NCBI RefSeq assembly: GCF_023256195.1
Contig: NZ_JAGDWX010000018.1
Location: 1 to 45,030 of the forward strand
DNA: 45,030 nt
Direction: 5' to 3'
DNA from: Acidithiobacillus sp.
GTDB taxonomy: Bacteria > Pseudomonadota > Gammaproteobacteria > Acidithiobacillales > Acidithiobacillaceae
The position numbers and the translations under genes were made by a program. Of this stretch, positions 7,991-17,028 are shown one piece after another. Each line of letters starts with the position of its first letter. Positions within the stretch are counted from its first letter, which is position 1. The notes under the pieces are model-generated. The model had not been told where the DNA came from. It ran no database searches and saw only the letters and a list, made by a program, of their open reading frames with translations.

Positions 7991-8067
7991 TGGTGCGCGA
8001 TACTGGATTCGAACCAGTGACCTTTGGCTTCGGAGGCCAACGCTCTATCCAGCTGAGCTAACCGCGC
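7991..8067 (-). tRNA. tRNA-Arg (anticodon CCG)
   Basis: The reverse complement folds as a 77-nt tRNA with encoded CCA. The acceptor strand is GCGCGGT paired with ATCGCGC (one G-T pair), followed by discriminator A and CCA. The D arm contains GCTCAGCTGGATAGAGC. The anticodon stem TTGGC/GCCAA encloses loop CTCCGAA, giving anticodon CCG. The T loop is GTTCGAATC-like. It reads the CGG arginine codon. Confidence 0.97.
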
Positions 8068-8160
8068 GCAAAGCGCATTATAGGGCGGAGTATTCGCAGC
8101 TGTCCACGGATAGGGGGACAAGACGTCAGCGCGCCTGGGGTCGAAGCCCCCATCGGCGTC

Positions 8161-8784
8161 TCAGGGGCGCGGTCGATAATCCAGAGCCAGCCAGTACTGC
8201 TCTGCGGAGCGGGCGCGCGAGGCCTCGGGCTTGCGCACGACGATGCGGCGAAAGGAACTTTGCAGTTCTCGGCGCAGCTCCTGCGCTCCGGCCCCCATGA
8301 ATACCTTCATGAGCAGCTTGCCGCCCGGGACGAGCCATTCTCGCGCCAGATCCAGCGCCAGTTCGCACAGGGCCATGGCACGCGCCTGGTCGGCGCTGGC
8401 GATACCCGAGAGATTTGGCGCCATGTCGCTCAAGATGAGGTCGACGCCCTCCGGAAAGGCGGCACGGCATTGGGCGATGACGGACTCATCGTAGATATCT
8501 CCCTGGATCACCAGGGCTCCCGCCACGGGATCCATGGCCAGGCGGTCCACGGCGACGAGTCGTCCCTCGGGCCCGACGATGGCGGCGGCTACCTGGGTCC
8601 AGCCGCCCGGTGCCGCCCCCAGATCCAGGACCCGCAGCCCTCGCCGCAGGAGCCCGTCCTTGTCCTGGATCTCCAGCAATTTGTAGCTGGCCCGAGAGCG
8701 ATAGCCCTCACGTGCCGCCCGCTGTACGTAGGGATCCTGAAAATGTTCGCGTAACCACTGCTTACTGGATTTGCTGCGCGCCAC
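8161..8784 (-). CDS. rlmE: 23S rRNA 2'-O-methyltransferase (U2552)
   Basis: RlmE (FtsJ/RrmJ) methylates the ribose of U2552 in the 23S A-loop with SAM, late in 50S assembly. The SAM site VLDLGAAPGGW is at residues 52-62. The catalytic tetrad K-D-K-E appears as K35 (SYKLLEI), D120 (LSDMAPNLSG), K160 (LLMKVF) and E195 (SAEQY), with spacing like E. coli RrmJ. I chose the GTG at 8784 because GGGGAG stands 5 nt before it and it gives 207 residues, close to E. coli's 209; the longer frame to 8856 adds an unrelated N-terminus. It is divergent from yhbY. Confidence 0.96.
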   Translation of the reverse strand: MARSKSSKQWLREHFQDPYVQRAAREGYRSRASYKLLEIQDKDGLLRRGLRVLDLGAAPGGWTQVAAAIVGPEGRLVAVDRLAMDPVAGALVIQGDIYDESVIAQCRAAFPEGVDLILSDMAPNLSGIASADQARAMALCELALDLAREWLVPGGKLLMKVFMGAGAQELRRELQSSFRRIVVRKPEASRARSAEQYWLALDYRPRP

Positions 8785-8821
8785 CTGCACTCCCCAGGAC
8801 ACGACATCGGGGCCCGCGGCT

Positions 8822-8850
8822 TTGACCACCCGCAGGCTGGGCCGTACACT
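8822..8850 (+). promoter_or_regulatory. Sigma70-type promoter for yhbY
   Basis: TTGACC (8822-8827), a 17-bp spacer and TACACT (8845-8850) predict a start near 8857, 24 nt before the yhbY ATG, in the gap between the divergent rlmE and yhbY. Confidence 0.65.
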
Positions 8851-8880
8851 CTTCACTCTTAGTCATCGGGAAAGCATAGC

Positions 8881-9222
8881 ATGTTGAGCAGCAAAGAAAG
8901 ACAGGCCCTGAAGGCGCGCGCCCACCCGCTGCAGCCGGTCCTCATGGTGGGTAGCGCGGGCCTCGGTCCCGCCCTCATGGAAGAGCTGGACAGGGTCCTG
9001 CTCCACCATGAACTCATCAAGCTGCGCCTGCCCGCTCTGGAACACGAGGCCCGGGATGCCATGGTCGCCGAAATCCTGGCCGGCAGCGGTGCCGAGGCTG
9101 TCGCCCGAATCGGCCGGATTCTGATTCTGTATCGTCCGCGCCCGCCCGAGCCGGTGCGCGTACCGGCCAGCAAGCCGGCCCCCACCAAGGCCGCTGCCGC
9201 TCCCCGGCGCCTGCGGCATTGA
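8881..9222 (+). CDS. yhbY: YhbY-family RNA-binding (CRM domain) protein
   Basis: The 113-residue protein has one CRM (YhbY) domain at residues 1-85: LSSKERQALKARAHPLQPVLMVG, then LMEELDRVLLHHELIKLRLP and a final IGRILILYRP. The GxxG-like loop is present as VGSAGLG. YhbY associates with pre-50S particles in E. coli. The last 28 residues are a Pro/Ala/basic tail not found in the short forms. It lies back to back with rlmE, another 50S maturation gene, which is a common arrangement. Confidence 0.93.
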   Translation: MLSSKERQALKARAHPLQPVLMVGSAGLGPALMEELDRVLLHHELIKLRLPALEHEARDAMVAEILAGSGAEAVARIGRILILYRPRPPEPVRVPASKPAPTKAAAAPRRLRH

Positions 9223-9313
9223 GTCGTGCTGTCGCCCGGCGTCCGCTTTTCTTCACAACGCTCACCTGCACTGCAGGCAGTCCACCCTGTCCCCGACGGA
9301 AGTCCAGTACACC

Positions 9314-11785
9314 ATGAGTGACATCCTGAACGAACGATCCTACCAGCCCCAGACCCTCGAGGCAGAAATCCAGAAGTTCTGGGAAGCGCGCGAAGACCAC
9401 CGCGCCCCCGCCGAGCCCGACGGTGAAAAATTCTACGTCCTCGCCATGTTCCCCTATCCCTCGGGTCAGCTGCACATGGGGCACGTGCGCAACTACAGCA
9501 TCGTCGACGCCATTGCCCGCTACCAGCGCATGCGCGGCAAGAGCGTGCTGCACCCCATGGGCTGGGACGCCTTCGGGTTGCCCGCCGAAAATGCGGCGCT
9601 GAAACATGGCGTGGCACCGGCGCAGTGGACCTTCGAGAACATCGCCCACATGCGCGGTCAGCTCAAGCGCCTGGGTCTGTCCTACGACTGGTCCCGGGAG
9701 TTTGCCACCTGCACCCCGGAATATTATCGCTGGGAGCAGTGGCTGTTCCTGAAGCTCTGGGAAAAGGGACTGGTCTATCAAAAGGAAAGCACGGTCAACT
9801 GGGATCCCGTGGATCAGACCGTACTGGCCAACGAACAAGTGGTGGATGGCCGCGGCTGGCGTTCGGGAGCGCTGGTGGAGCGCCGGGAGATTCGTCAGTG
9901 GTTCCTGCGCATCACCGCCTACGCCGAGGAACTGCTACAGGGCCTCGAGCAGCTGCAAGGACACTGGCCGGAGCAGGTGCTGACCATGCAGCGCAACTGG
10001 ATCGGTCGCTCCGAGGGAGCCGAGATCCACTTCCCCCTGGTGGGCGAGGACGCGGTCATCAAGGTCTTCAGTACCCGTCCCGATACCCTGATGGGGGCCA
10101 CCTACGTGGCCCTGGCGCCGGAGCACCCTCTGGTGCTGGCCAGGGCCAGTGCGGATCCGACCCTCGCGGCCTTCGTCGAGCGCTGCAAGCACGTCGCCGT
10201 ATCCGAGGCCACGGTGGAGACTCAGGAGAAAGAGGGCCATCCCCTGGGCATCACGGTGCGGCACCCTCTGACCGGCGAAAGCCTGCCGGTGTGGACGGCC
10301 AATTTCGTGCTCATGGGCTACGGCGAGGGTGCGGTGATGGCCGTACCGGCGCACGATCAGCGCGACTTTGAATTTGCCCGGAAGTACGGTCTGCCCATTC
10401 GCCCGGTGATCCAACAGCCCGGGGCGGCGACCGATGAGCAGCCAGAGGCCGCGTATACGGGTCCTGGACGCCTCTTCCACTCCGGACCCTTCGATGGCCT
10501 CGACTCGGAGGAAGCCAAGACCCGCATCACCGAGACCTTGGCCGCCCAGGGACTCGGCCGCAAGACCGTAAACTGGCGTCTGCGCGACTGGGGTATCTCG
10601 CGCCAACGCTATTGGGGCACGCCCATACCCATGATCCACTGCCCCCACTGCGGCGTCGTACCGGTGCCGGAGGCAGATCTACCGGTGATCCTGCCCACCC
10701 ACTATCAGCTGCAGGACCCCCGCTCACCACTGCTGGAAGATCCGGCCTTCCGCGATGTAGCTTGCCCCCAGTGCGGCGGACCGGCACAGCGCGAGACGGA
10801 CACCATGGATACCTTTGTGGAGAGTTCCTGGTACTTTGCCCGTTTCACATGTCCCGATGCCCAAACCATGCTGGACGGGCGTGCCCAGGCCTGGATGCCT
10901 GTGGATCAGTACGTGGGTGGGGTCGAACACGCGGTGCTGCACCTCCTCTACGCCCGCTTTTTCAATCGGCTCCTGCGCGACTTCGGGCTCCTGCCCGCGG
11001 ACGGTCGTTTCGATGAGCCCTTCCGCCGCCTTCTCACTCAGGGCATGGTCCTCAAGGACGGTGCCAAGATGAGCAAATCCAAGGGCAATACCGTCGACCC
11101 CCAGGAGCTGCTGGATCGTTATGGGGCCGATACCGCGCGGCTCTTCATCCTCTTCGCCGCCCCCCCGGAGCAGTCGCTGGAGTGGTCCGACAGCGCCGTG
11201 GAGGGGGCCTATCGCTTCCTGCAAAGGGTCTGGCGCCTGGTACAGGACTACGGTGAGCGGCCCAGCCCTTTGCCTACGGAACTCTCACCGGCCGCCCGAG
11301 ATCTGCGTCGTGCCATTCATCAATGCATAGAGCGGGTGACCTTCAACCTGGAGGAACGTCAGCATTTCAACGTCGCCATCGCCGCGTGCATGGAACTGAC
11401 CAACCACCTGGCGCGGGTGGATGGCGATGATGCCGAGCTCCGCGCCGTTCTGGGCGAGGGCCTGCGCGCCCTGGTACGGATGCTGGCACCCTTCACGCCA
11501 CACCTGGCCGAGGCCTGCTGGATGACGCTGGGTGGGGAGACGGCCCTGGCCCACACTCCCTGGCCCGAGGTGGATCCCGAGGCGCTGCTGACCGAAACTT
11601 TGACCCTGGTCGTCCAGGTCAACGGCAAGCTGCGGGAACGTCTGGATTTTCCAGCGAGCGCCGACGAGGCGGAAATCCGCGCCCTGACCCTGGCCCACCC
11701 CCGTGTGCAGAAACACGTGGAAGGCAGAGAATTGCAACGGGTCATCGTCGTGCCGGGCCGACTCGTCAATCTGGTGCTCTCCTGA
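9314..11785 (+). CDS. leuS: Leucyl-tRNA synthetase
   Basis: LeuS charges tRNA-Leu with leucine. The 823-residue class I enzyme has the HIGH motif as HMGH (residues 54-57, in PYPSGQLHMGHVRNY). The connective-peptide editing domain includes TRPDTLMGATYVALAPEHPL. A zinc-type CPHCG...CPQCG segment follows, then KMSKSKGN, the anticodon-binding helical bundle and the C-terminal LVVQVNGKLRERL domain. Its length is typical of bacterial LeuRS. It heads a run in which lptE and holA each overlap the preceding stop by one base. Confidence 0.98.
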   Translation: MSDILNERSYQPQTLEAEIQKFWEAREDHRAPAEPDGEKFYVLAMFPYPSGQLHMGHVRNYSIVDAIARYQRMRGKSVLHPMGWDAFGLPAENAALKHGVAPAQWTFENIAHMRGQLKRLGLSYDWSREFATCTPEYYRWEQWLFLKLWEKGLVYQKESTVNWDPVDQTVLANEQVVDGRGWRSGALVERREIRQWFLRITAYAEELLQGLEQLQGHWPEQVLTMQRNWIGRSEGAEIHFPLVGEDAVIKVFSTRPDTLMGATYVALAPEHPLVLARASADPTLAAFVERCKHVAVSEATVETQEKEGHPLGITVRHPLTGESLPVWTANFVLMGYGEGAVMAVPAHDQRDFEFARKYGLPIRPVIQQPGAATDEQPEAAYTGPGRLFHSGPFDGLDSEEAKTRITETLAAQGLGRKTVNWRLRDWGISRQRYWGTPIPMIHCPHCGVVPVPEADLPVILPTHYQLQDPRSPLLEDPAFRDVACPQCGGPAQRETDTMDTFVESSWYFARFTCPDAQTMLDGRAQAWMPVDQYVGGVEHAVLHLLYARFFNRLLRDFGLLPADGRFDEPFRRLLTQGMVLKDGAKMSKSKGNTVDPQELLDRYGADTARLFILFAAPPEQSLEWSDSAVEGAYRFLQRVWRLVQDYGERPSPLPTELSPAARDLRRAIHQCIERVTFNLEERQHFNVAIAACMELTNHLARVDGDDAELRAVLGEGLRALVRMLAPFTPHLAEACWMTLGGETALAHTPWPEVDPEALLTETLTLVVQVNGKLRERLDFPASADEAEIRALTLAHPRVQKHVEGRELQRVIVVPGRLVNLVLS

Positions 11786-12300
11786 TGCGACGCCAGTTTT
11801 CGGGTCCTGCGCTACGGCTGACGGTACTGCTGTTGGGGGCGAGCCTCAGTGCCTGTGGCTTTCACCTGCCCACGGGCAGCACCATCCCACCGCGCCTGCA
11901 GGGCCTGCAGGTGGTTGCCTCGGGGCCGGCGGGGGGGTCGCTGGCCACTGCCGTGGAGCGGGAACTTGCCCGCGACGGAAATCACAGCTCTGCCACCGCA
12001 CCGGTGCTGCACATCAGCAATGCCTATGTCAGCCAGCGTATCATCAGCATCAGTCCCAGTACCGGCGTTGCGCTGGAGTTTCTCAATACCTTGCACGCCG
12101 AGATCAGTCTGCGCCAGGGGGATCGGGTCCTGCTGCCACCGCAACCCTTGTTGGTGGAGCACAGCTTTACCTATAACAGCTCCAACCCCCTCGCCACCAA
12201 CGTACAGCAGGAGGAAGACCAGCGCCTGCTGTTCCAAGAAGGGGCCCGCGATATCCTGCGTCGAGTCCTCTATAACCAGGGTCTGCGCGACGGACACTGA
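11785..12300 (+). CDS. lptE: LPS-assembly lipoprotein LptE
   Basis: LptE plugs the LptD barrel and helps deliver lipopolysaccharide to the outer-membrane surface. The 171-residue product has a signal peptide with lipobox LSAC (Cys 24) directly followed by GFHLPTG, the hallmark CGF(H/Q)L start of mature LptE/RlpB. SFTYNSSNPLATNVQQEEDQ and the final LRRVLYNQ fit the family. The ATG overlaps the leuS stop in TGATG, as in many proteobacteria where leuS-lptE-holA is conserved. Confidence 0.94.
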   Translation: MRRQFSGPALRLTVLLLGASLSACGFHLPTGSTIPPRLQGLQVVASGPAGGSLATAVERELARDGNHSSATAPVLHISNAYVSQRIISISPSTGVALEFLNTLHAEISLRQGDRVLLPPQPLLVEHSFTYNSSNPLATNVQQEEDQRLLFQEGARDILRRVLYNQGLRDGH

Positions 12301-13289
12301 TGCGCGTCAAGGGCGAGCGGTGGTCGGCGCATGTGCAGCAGGCTCTGCCCGCCGTTGCCGCCATCTTCAGCGACGAGATCCTGCTGCGCCAAGAGGCGCT
12401 GGCGCATTATCTGGAGGCGGCCCGAGTGCAGGGTTACACCGCACGCCAGCGGCTCTACCAGCAGGATGAACCCTGGGAAGCACTGCGGGACGAGCGCGAC
12501 GCCCTCTCCCTCTTCACCGAGAATCGCTGCCTGATCCTGCAGCTGGATCATCTGAAGTTGCCCAAGGCCGCTACCACGGCCCTGGCACACTGGCTCGCCG
12601 CCCCCGCGGAAACGACCCGCCTTTGTCTGGTCGGCCCCCGCCCCGATCCCGGGCAGCAGAAGCAGGAGTGGTTCCGCACGCTGGAAAAATCGGCGGCAGT
12701 GCTCATCCTGTACCCACCCAACGCCCAGGAATGGCCGCAATGGGTGGCAGCGCGACTGCGCCAGGCCGGCCTCGCGGCCGATGACGCGGGCCTGCAGCTG
12801 CTCTGCGAACTGACCGCCGGCAATCTTGCGGCCTGTCAGCAGGCCATCCTGCGACTGGGCGAGTCTGCCCAGGGCCGCATCGATGCCGTTACCATCCGGG
12901 AACAGCTGGCCGATGATAGCCGCTTCACGGTCTTTGAACTGGCCGATGCCGCGCTGCGCGGCGAGATGGAACGGGTAGACCACATCTTGGGCCGGCTGCG
13001 AGGCGGTGACGCCGAGCCCGTGCTGCTGCTATGGGCACTGCACCGCGATCTGCGGCTCTTGCTACGCCTGCAGAGCGAAGACGCCACCACCCTGTGTCGC
13101 GAGGAGCGACTCTTCCCTCCCCGGAGTCTGTGGCTGCGCCAGGCAGCGGCGCGCATCCCGGCCAAGACGCTGTGGGACGGCCTGGCCAGCTGCCGCGCCA
13201 TCGACGCGCGCATCAAAGGTCAGGATCCGAGTCCTTTGTGGCCGGCCATCGGCAGCCTTGCCCTGCGCATTGCCGCTGCCCGCCCCTGA
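12300..13289 (+). CDS. holA: DNA polymerase III subunit delta
   Basis: The delta subunit opens the beta clamp within the clamp-loader complex. The 329-residue protein has the family architecture: an N-terminal RecA-like domain (IFSDEILLRQEALAHY, the degenerate P-loop region), a middle domain (LCELTAGNLAACQQAILRLG, close to the signature LxxxxxGNLxAxxxELxKL) and a C-terminal helical collar. Like all delta subunits it lacks a functional Walker A motif. The ATG overlaps the lptE stop in TGATG. Confidence 0.95.
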   Translation: MRVKGERWSAHVQQALPAVAAIFSDEILLRQEALAHYLEAARVQGYTARQRLYQQDEPWEALRDERDALSLFTENRCLILQLDHLKLPKAATTALAHWLAAPAETTRLCLVGPRPDPGQQKQEWFRTLEKSAAVLILYPPNAQEWPQWVAARLRQAGLAADDAGLQLLCELTAGNLAACQQAILRLGESAQGRIDAVTIREQLADDSRFTVFELADAALRGEMERVDHILGRLRGGDAEPVLLLWALHRDLRLLLRLQSEDATTLCREERLFPPRSLWLRQAAARIPAKTLWDGLASCRAIDARIKGQDPSPLWPAIGSLALRIAAARP

Positions 13290-13370
13290 AGGCACAATGC
13301 GGCTTTACGCCATGGGCATTGCGGCAAGAAAGGCCGCCCTGCTCTGGCCTGCCACTAGCGAGGAGACCGT

Positions 13371-14633
13371 ATGACTCAGAAAATCGAGGCGGAAGTCCGC
13401 ACCCTCGGCCAACGCGCGCGCCGGGCCCAGGGGCAGCTGCTGGGCAGCGACAGCGGTGCCAAGAATCGCGCACTGCTGGGAATGGCGGAATTCCTGCGCC
13501 GCGACGCCGAGGATATCCAGCGCGCCAACCGCAAGGATCTACGCGCCGCCGAGGCGGCCGGTCGGGATCCGGCCTTCATGGATCGCCTGCGCCTGGACGA
13601 GGGCCGCATCGAGGCCATGGCCACGGGCCTCGAGCAGATCGCCGCCCTCCCCGATCCCGTGGGGGAGATCACCGATCTGGCCTATCGCCCCAGCGGTATC
13701 CAGGTGGGGCGCATGCGCATGCCCCTGGGCGTCATCGCCATGATCTACGAGTCCCGCCCCAATGTAACGGCCGATGCCGCGGGTCTCTGCCTGAAATCCG
13801 GCAATGCCGTGATCCTGCGCGGTGGCTCCGAATCCCTGCACAGCAATCTGGCCATCGCCGAGCGTCTGCGTGCCGCGCTGGGCCGGGCGCAGTTGCCCCT
13901 GGACGTGGTGCAGTACCTACAGATTCCCGATCGGGAGGCTGTGGGAGCCCTCATCCGTATGGACGATCTGGTGGACGTGATCATTCCCCGGGGCGGCAAG
14001 GGTCTCTTGAGCCGGATCCGCGCGGAGGCCACGGTGCCGGTCATCATGCATCTGGACGGCAACTGCCACGTCTACGTGGATCGCGACGCCGACGCCACCA
14101 AGGCTCTGAAGATCGTGGTCAATGCCAAGACCCAGCGGCTCGGCACCTGCAACACCGCCGAGAGTCTGCTCATCCATCGCGACCGGGTGGACGACCTGCT
14201 GGAGCCCCTGACGACGGCTCTGCGCGAGAAAGGCGTGGAGATCCGTGCCTGTAGCGAGAGTCTGCCCCGCATTCCTGGGGCGGTGGCGGCGACGGAAGAG
14301 GACTTCGCCACGGAATATCTGGCGGCCATCCTCTCCCTCAAGATCGTCGACGACCTCGATGCCGCCATCGCCCACATCGCCCGCTATGGCTCCGGGCACA
14401 CGGAGTCCATTGTCACCGAAAACATCACGACGGCTCGCCGCTTCCTGCGGGAGGTAGATTCCAGCTCGGTGATGGTCAATGCCTCCACCCGCTTTGCCGA
14501 CGGCTTCGAGTATGGTCTGGGGGCAGAGATCGGTATTTCCACCAACCGTCTGCACGTACGCGGGCCGGTAGGCCTGGAGGGCCTGACCCTGCAGAAGTGG
14601 ATCGTGCTGGGGGACGGTCATATCCGCTCCTGA
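13371..14633 (+). CDS. proA: Gamma-glutamyl phosphate reductase
   Basis: ProA reduces gamma-glutamyl phosphate to glutamate semialdehyde with NADPH in proline synthesis. The 420-residue protein has the aldehyde-dehydrogenase fold. It shows [20 protein letters not shown], the catalytic cysteine in [26 protein letters not shown] and the C-terminal [14 protein letters not shown]. The ribosome binding site GAGGAG precedes the ATG, 81 nt after holA. proB is not in the window. In many relatives nadD and rsfS follow proA; here birA and coaX take that place. Confidence 0.97.
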   Translation: MTQKIEAEVRTLGQRARRAQGQLLGSDSGAKNRALLGMAEFLRRDAEDIQRANRKDLRAAEAAGRDPAFMDRLRLDEGRIEAMATGLEQIAALPDPVGEITDLAYRPSGIQVGRMRMPLGVIAMIYESRPNVTADAAGLCLKSGNAVILRGGSESLHSNLAIAERLRAALGRAQLPLDVVQYLQIPDREAVGALIRMDDLVDVIIPRGGKGLLSRIRAEATVPVIMHLDGNCHVYVDRDADATKALKIVVNAKTQRLGTCNTAESLLIHRDRVDDLLEPLTTALREKGVEIRACSESLPRIPGAVAATEEDFATEYLAAILSLKIVDDLDAAIAHIARYGSGHTESIVTENITTARRFLREVDSSSVMVNASTRFADGFEYGLGAEIGISTNRLHVRGPVGLEGLTLQKWIVLGDGHIRS

Positions 14634-14643
14634 ACCCTCGGCC

Positions 14644-15555
14644 TTGCTGCGCCAGGTGATGACTGCTGCCGCCGGTAACGGGGCAAGGGCGGCGGCAGAG
14701 AGCGCGGCGGCAAGGCTGGATGCCTCGACCCAAGCGGTAGTCCTCGCCGAGGCGAGGCACTGGGGTTTGCCGCTGCGCTTCGACCGCGATAGACCGGTTC
14801 TGGACTATCCCGCCGAGCGCCTGGATGCCGCGCGCATCGCCAAGCTGGCTGGCCCGGGTCTACCGCCCGCCGAGATTCTGCCCTTCTGCGACTCCACCAA
14901 TACCCGCATACTGGAACAGGCCGAGCTCCAGCTCTGTCTGAGCGAAGCACAATGGGCAGGGCGTGGTCGGCGTGGCCGGAGCTGGTACTCGCCCTTTGGC
15001 CGCCACCTCTATCTCAGTCTGCGCCTGTCTGCCCCGGCCAAACCGCCGGCGAGCCTGCCCCTGGTAGCGGCACTGAGCGCATACCAGGTGCTGGCTGCCC
15101 AACTCCCGGGACTGTGGGTCAAGTGGCCCAACGATCTCTGGCTGGACGGACGCAAGCTGGGCGGCTTTCTCGCCGAAGGTCGGCGGCGGGGCGGGCAGCA
15201 GGATTGGGTGCTGGGCATGGGTCTCAACTGCCACCTGGACCCGGGTCTGGATGCCAGCGGCACCTGCCTTGCCGAGCATGGCCAGCGGGTCGACCGCAAC
15301 GCCCTGGCCGCCGCGATCCTGCGGCAGTGGCAGGTAGACTTCCCGCTGCTGGCCAGCGCGGGTTTCACCGCCTTTGCCGAGCGCTGGGCGGCGGCCGACC
15401 GCCTCTGCGGCCAGACAGTGGAAGTCCAGCGTGATGGCCAGTGCCGGCTGGGACAGGCCCGTGGCGTCGACCACGCTGGCCGTCTGCGCGTCCAGATCGC
15501 TGGTGAGGAACGGTATCTCGATGCCGCGGATGTCCGTATTCGACCGGCCCCATGA
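14644..15555 (+). CDS. birA: Biotin-[acetyl-CoA-carboxylase] ligase
   Basis: BirA activates biotin with ATP and attaches it to the carboxyl carrier protein. The catalytic core (about residues 75-255) has CDSTNTR, the adenylate loop GRGRRGRSWYSP, VKWPNDLWLDGRKLGGFLAE and a GMGLNCHLDP segment. The C-terminal SH3-like domain (about 258-300) is present. The first 70 residues align only loosely with the winged-helix of repressor-type BirA (LDASTQAVVLAEARHWGLPL), so DNA binding is doubtful. The start is a TTG 11 nt after the proA stop, inferred from spacing; a slightly different start is possible. It overlaps coaX by 4 nt. Confidence 0.93.
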   Translation: MLRQVMTAAAGNGARAAAESAAARLDASTQAVVLAEARHWGLPLRFDRDRPVLDYPAERLDAARIAKLAGPGLPPAEILPFCDSTNTRILEQAELQLCLSEAQWAGRGRRGRSWYSPFGRHLYLSLRLSAPAKPPASLPLVAALSAYQVLAAQLPGLWVKWPNDLWLDGRKLGGFLAEGRRRGGQQDWVLGMGLNCHLDPGLDASGTCLAEHGQRVDRNALAAAILRQWQVDFPLLASAGFTAFAERWAAADRLCGQTVEVQRDGQCRLGQARGVDHAGRLRVQIAGEERYLDAADVRIRPAP

Positions 15556-16280
15556 TCCTCATCGCCATCGGCAACACCCACACGCAGATCGCCCACACCG
15601 AAGACGGACGGAACTTTCGTGTCGAGCGCCGTCCCAGCGGCGCCGCCATTGCCGAGATACTTGCCGGATTACCATCGCCCTGGTCCTCCTGGCTGGCGGA
15701 AGAACCCATCTACCTTGGCGGTGTCGTCCCGGAGCGGGAAGCGCTCTGGCGAGCATGCCTCGCCTCGGGGCAGATACGCGACTGGGATGCGGAGCGTTTT
15801 CACGCACTGCTGCCCAACGCCTATGAGCCGCCCCAGAGTCTTGGCTTCGATCGCCGCTGCTGCCTGCTCGCCGCCGCCCGGGACTGGCCGGATCGAAACC
15901 TTTTGGTGGTGGATGCGGGTACCGCCATCACCTTGGATCTGCTGGCCGATGGGCGCTTTCACGGTGGCCGTATCCTACCAGGGTTGGGCCTCTCCTTGCG
16001 CGCGCTGGCCCAGCACACGGCCCAGCTTCCGACGCTGTCCCCCCAATCCTGCGCCGTGGATTTTGGTAACTCCACCGAGGAGTGTCTACTGCTGGGGGTG
16101 ACGGCGGGGGCAGCAGCGGCCGTGGATGCCGCCCTGCGGGACGGGCGCCGTCGCTATCCGGACCTGGGCCTCCTCCTGACGGGCGGTGACGCCCCTTTAC
16201 TGCAGGCCCGGCTCGGGCAGGGCGAGTTGGTCCCGAATCTCCTGCTGCGTGGTTTTTTTCTACTGACTTCAGTAACTTGA
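15552..16280 (+). CDS. coaX: Type III pantothenate kinase
   Basis: CoaX phosphorylates pantothenate, the first step of coenzyme A synthesis. The 242-residue ASKHA-fold protein shows the N-terminal phosphate loop IGNTHTQIA, the LGFDR motif with the presumed catalytic Asp, and VVDAGTAITLDLLADGRFHGG, followed by ILPGLGLSLRAL and LLLTGGDAPLL. The usual Asp of the DVGNT motif is Ala here (residue 5), as I also recall for some cyanobacterial members. The ATGA overlap with birA implies translational coupling; birA-coaX neighbours are common in bacteria. Confidence 0.9.
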   Translation: MILIAIGNTHTQIAHTEDGRNFRVERRPSGAAIAEILAGLPSPWSSWLAEEPIYLGGVVPEREALWRACLASGQIRDWDAERFHALLPNAYEPPQSLGFDRRCCLLAAARDWPDRNLLVVDAGTAITLDLLADGRFHGGRILPGLGLSLRALAQHTAQLPTLSPQSCAVDFGNSTEECLLLGVTAGAAAAVDAALRDGRRRYPDLGLLLTGGDAPLLQARLGQGELVPNLLLRGFFLLTSVT

Positions 16281-16380
16281 TCTCATCTCATTGATTAGCA
16301 AGGCGTATAAGCAGGCTATTGATTTAGGCAGGTTTTTTTGAGATAGTTTGCGACCCAAAAACCATTGCTGGTGGATAAAA

Positions 16381-16396
16381 GCGCTTTATAAAGCGC
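16381..16396. repeat. 16-bp perfect palindrome upstream of the 3D-domain gene
   Basis: GCGCTTTATAAAGCGC is a perfect palindrome lying 43 nt before the TTG start of the next gene, in a locally AT-rich gap. It is symmetric enough for a dimeric repressor or activator site, or it may form a hairpin in the leader. No clear sigma70 promoter is positioned around it. Confidence 0.5.
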
Positions 16397-16439
16397 AGAG
16401 ATCTCGGCGAAGATCGCACTAGGCAAAAGGAGTTGAAGA

Positions 16440-17003
16440 TTGTTCAAAGGTATCTTCGTGGGTGCCGGTGTCGCCCTGTTGGCGTTCGCGCTCCCCAATA
16501 CCCTCTCTCTGGCGCGGCCAGAACTTTCCTGGGCCTGGGCCCAGCCTTTGGACGCCCCGGCAGCAGCGTCGGCGTCCCTGAACCTCACCCCGACCGTTGC
16601 GACGGCTACGAGCACGACGCTCCAGGACCAGGACCATGGTACCCTGCTCCTGGACCATCGCGTCTTTTATCTGCACCGGGTGACCGCCTACAACGCCGTG
16701 CCCTGGCAGACCAGCAGCGATCCCGAGATTTCGGCCTGTGGCCCCACCCGACCGGATCAGATCGCCCTGTCGCAGGATCTCTTTTTTCGCAAGGACGGTG
16801 GCAATCGCTGCGGTGAGCGGGTGGAGATCGTTCTATCCTCGGGAAAGGTGGTCCGGGGCGTGGTCTGGGACACCATGAATGCCCGCTACAAGATGGCCGC
16901 GGACATCCTCATGGACTCGGTGCACGAGGCCGTGCAGTTTGGCGTCAAGGAAGCGGAACTGCGCATCCTGCCCGCCAAGCTGCCATCCAGCACGGATTCC
17001 TGA
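16440..17003 (+). CDS. Exported 3D-domain (RlpA/MltA-like double-psi barrel) protein
   Basis: The 187-residue product starts with a signal-like segment (residues 1-25, FKGIFVGAGVALLAFALP) and a disordered Ala/Thr linker. From about residue 80 it has a 3D domain: VTAYNAVPWQTSSDP, then SACGPTRPDQIALSQDLFF and GVVWDTMNARYKMAADILM, which fits the Asp-containing barrel seen in RlpA/YuiC-type proteins and lytic transglycosylases. A periplasmic cell-wall-related role is likely but unproven. The TTG start is supported by AAAGGAGTT at 16426-16434 with 5-nt spacing. It converges on pepP. Confidence 0.85.
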   Translation: MFKGIFVGAGVALLAFALPNTLSLARPELSWAWAQPLDAPAAASASLNLTPTVATATSTTLQDQDHGTLLLDHRVFYLHRVTAYNAVPWQTSSDPEISACGPTRPDQIALSQDLFFRKDGGNRCGERVEIVLSSGKVVRGVVWDTMNARYKMAADILMDSVHEAVQFGVKEAELRILPAKLPSSTDS

Positions 17004-17028
17004 GCGGGCGGGCGACGGATCACGCCGG

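Noticed and set aside
16278-16312. Possible sigma70 promoter (TTGATC or TTGATT with TATAAG) before the 3D-domain gene
   Set aside because: The spacers are 23 and 9 bp, outside the functional range.
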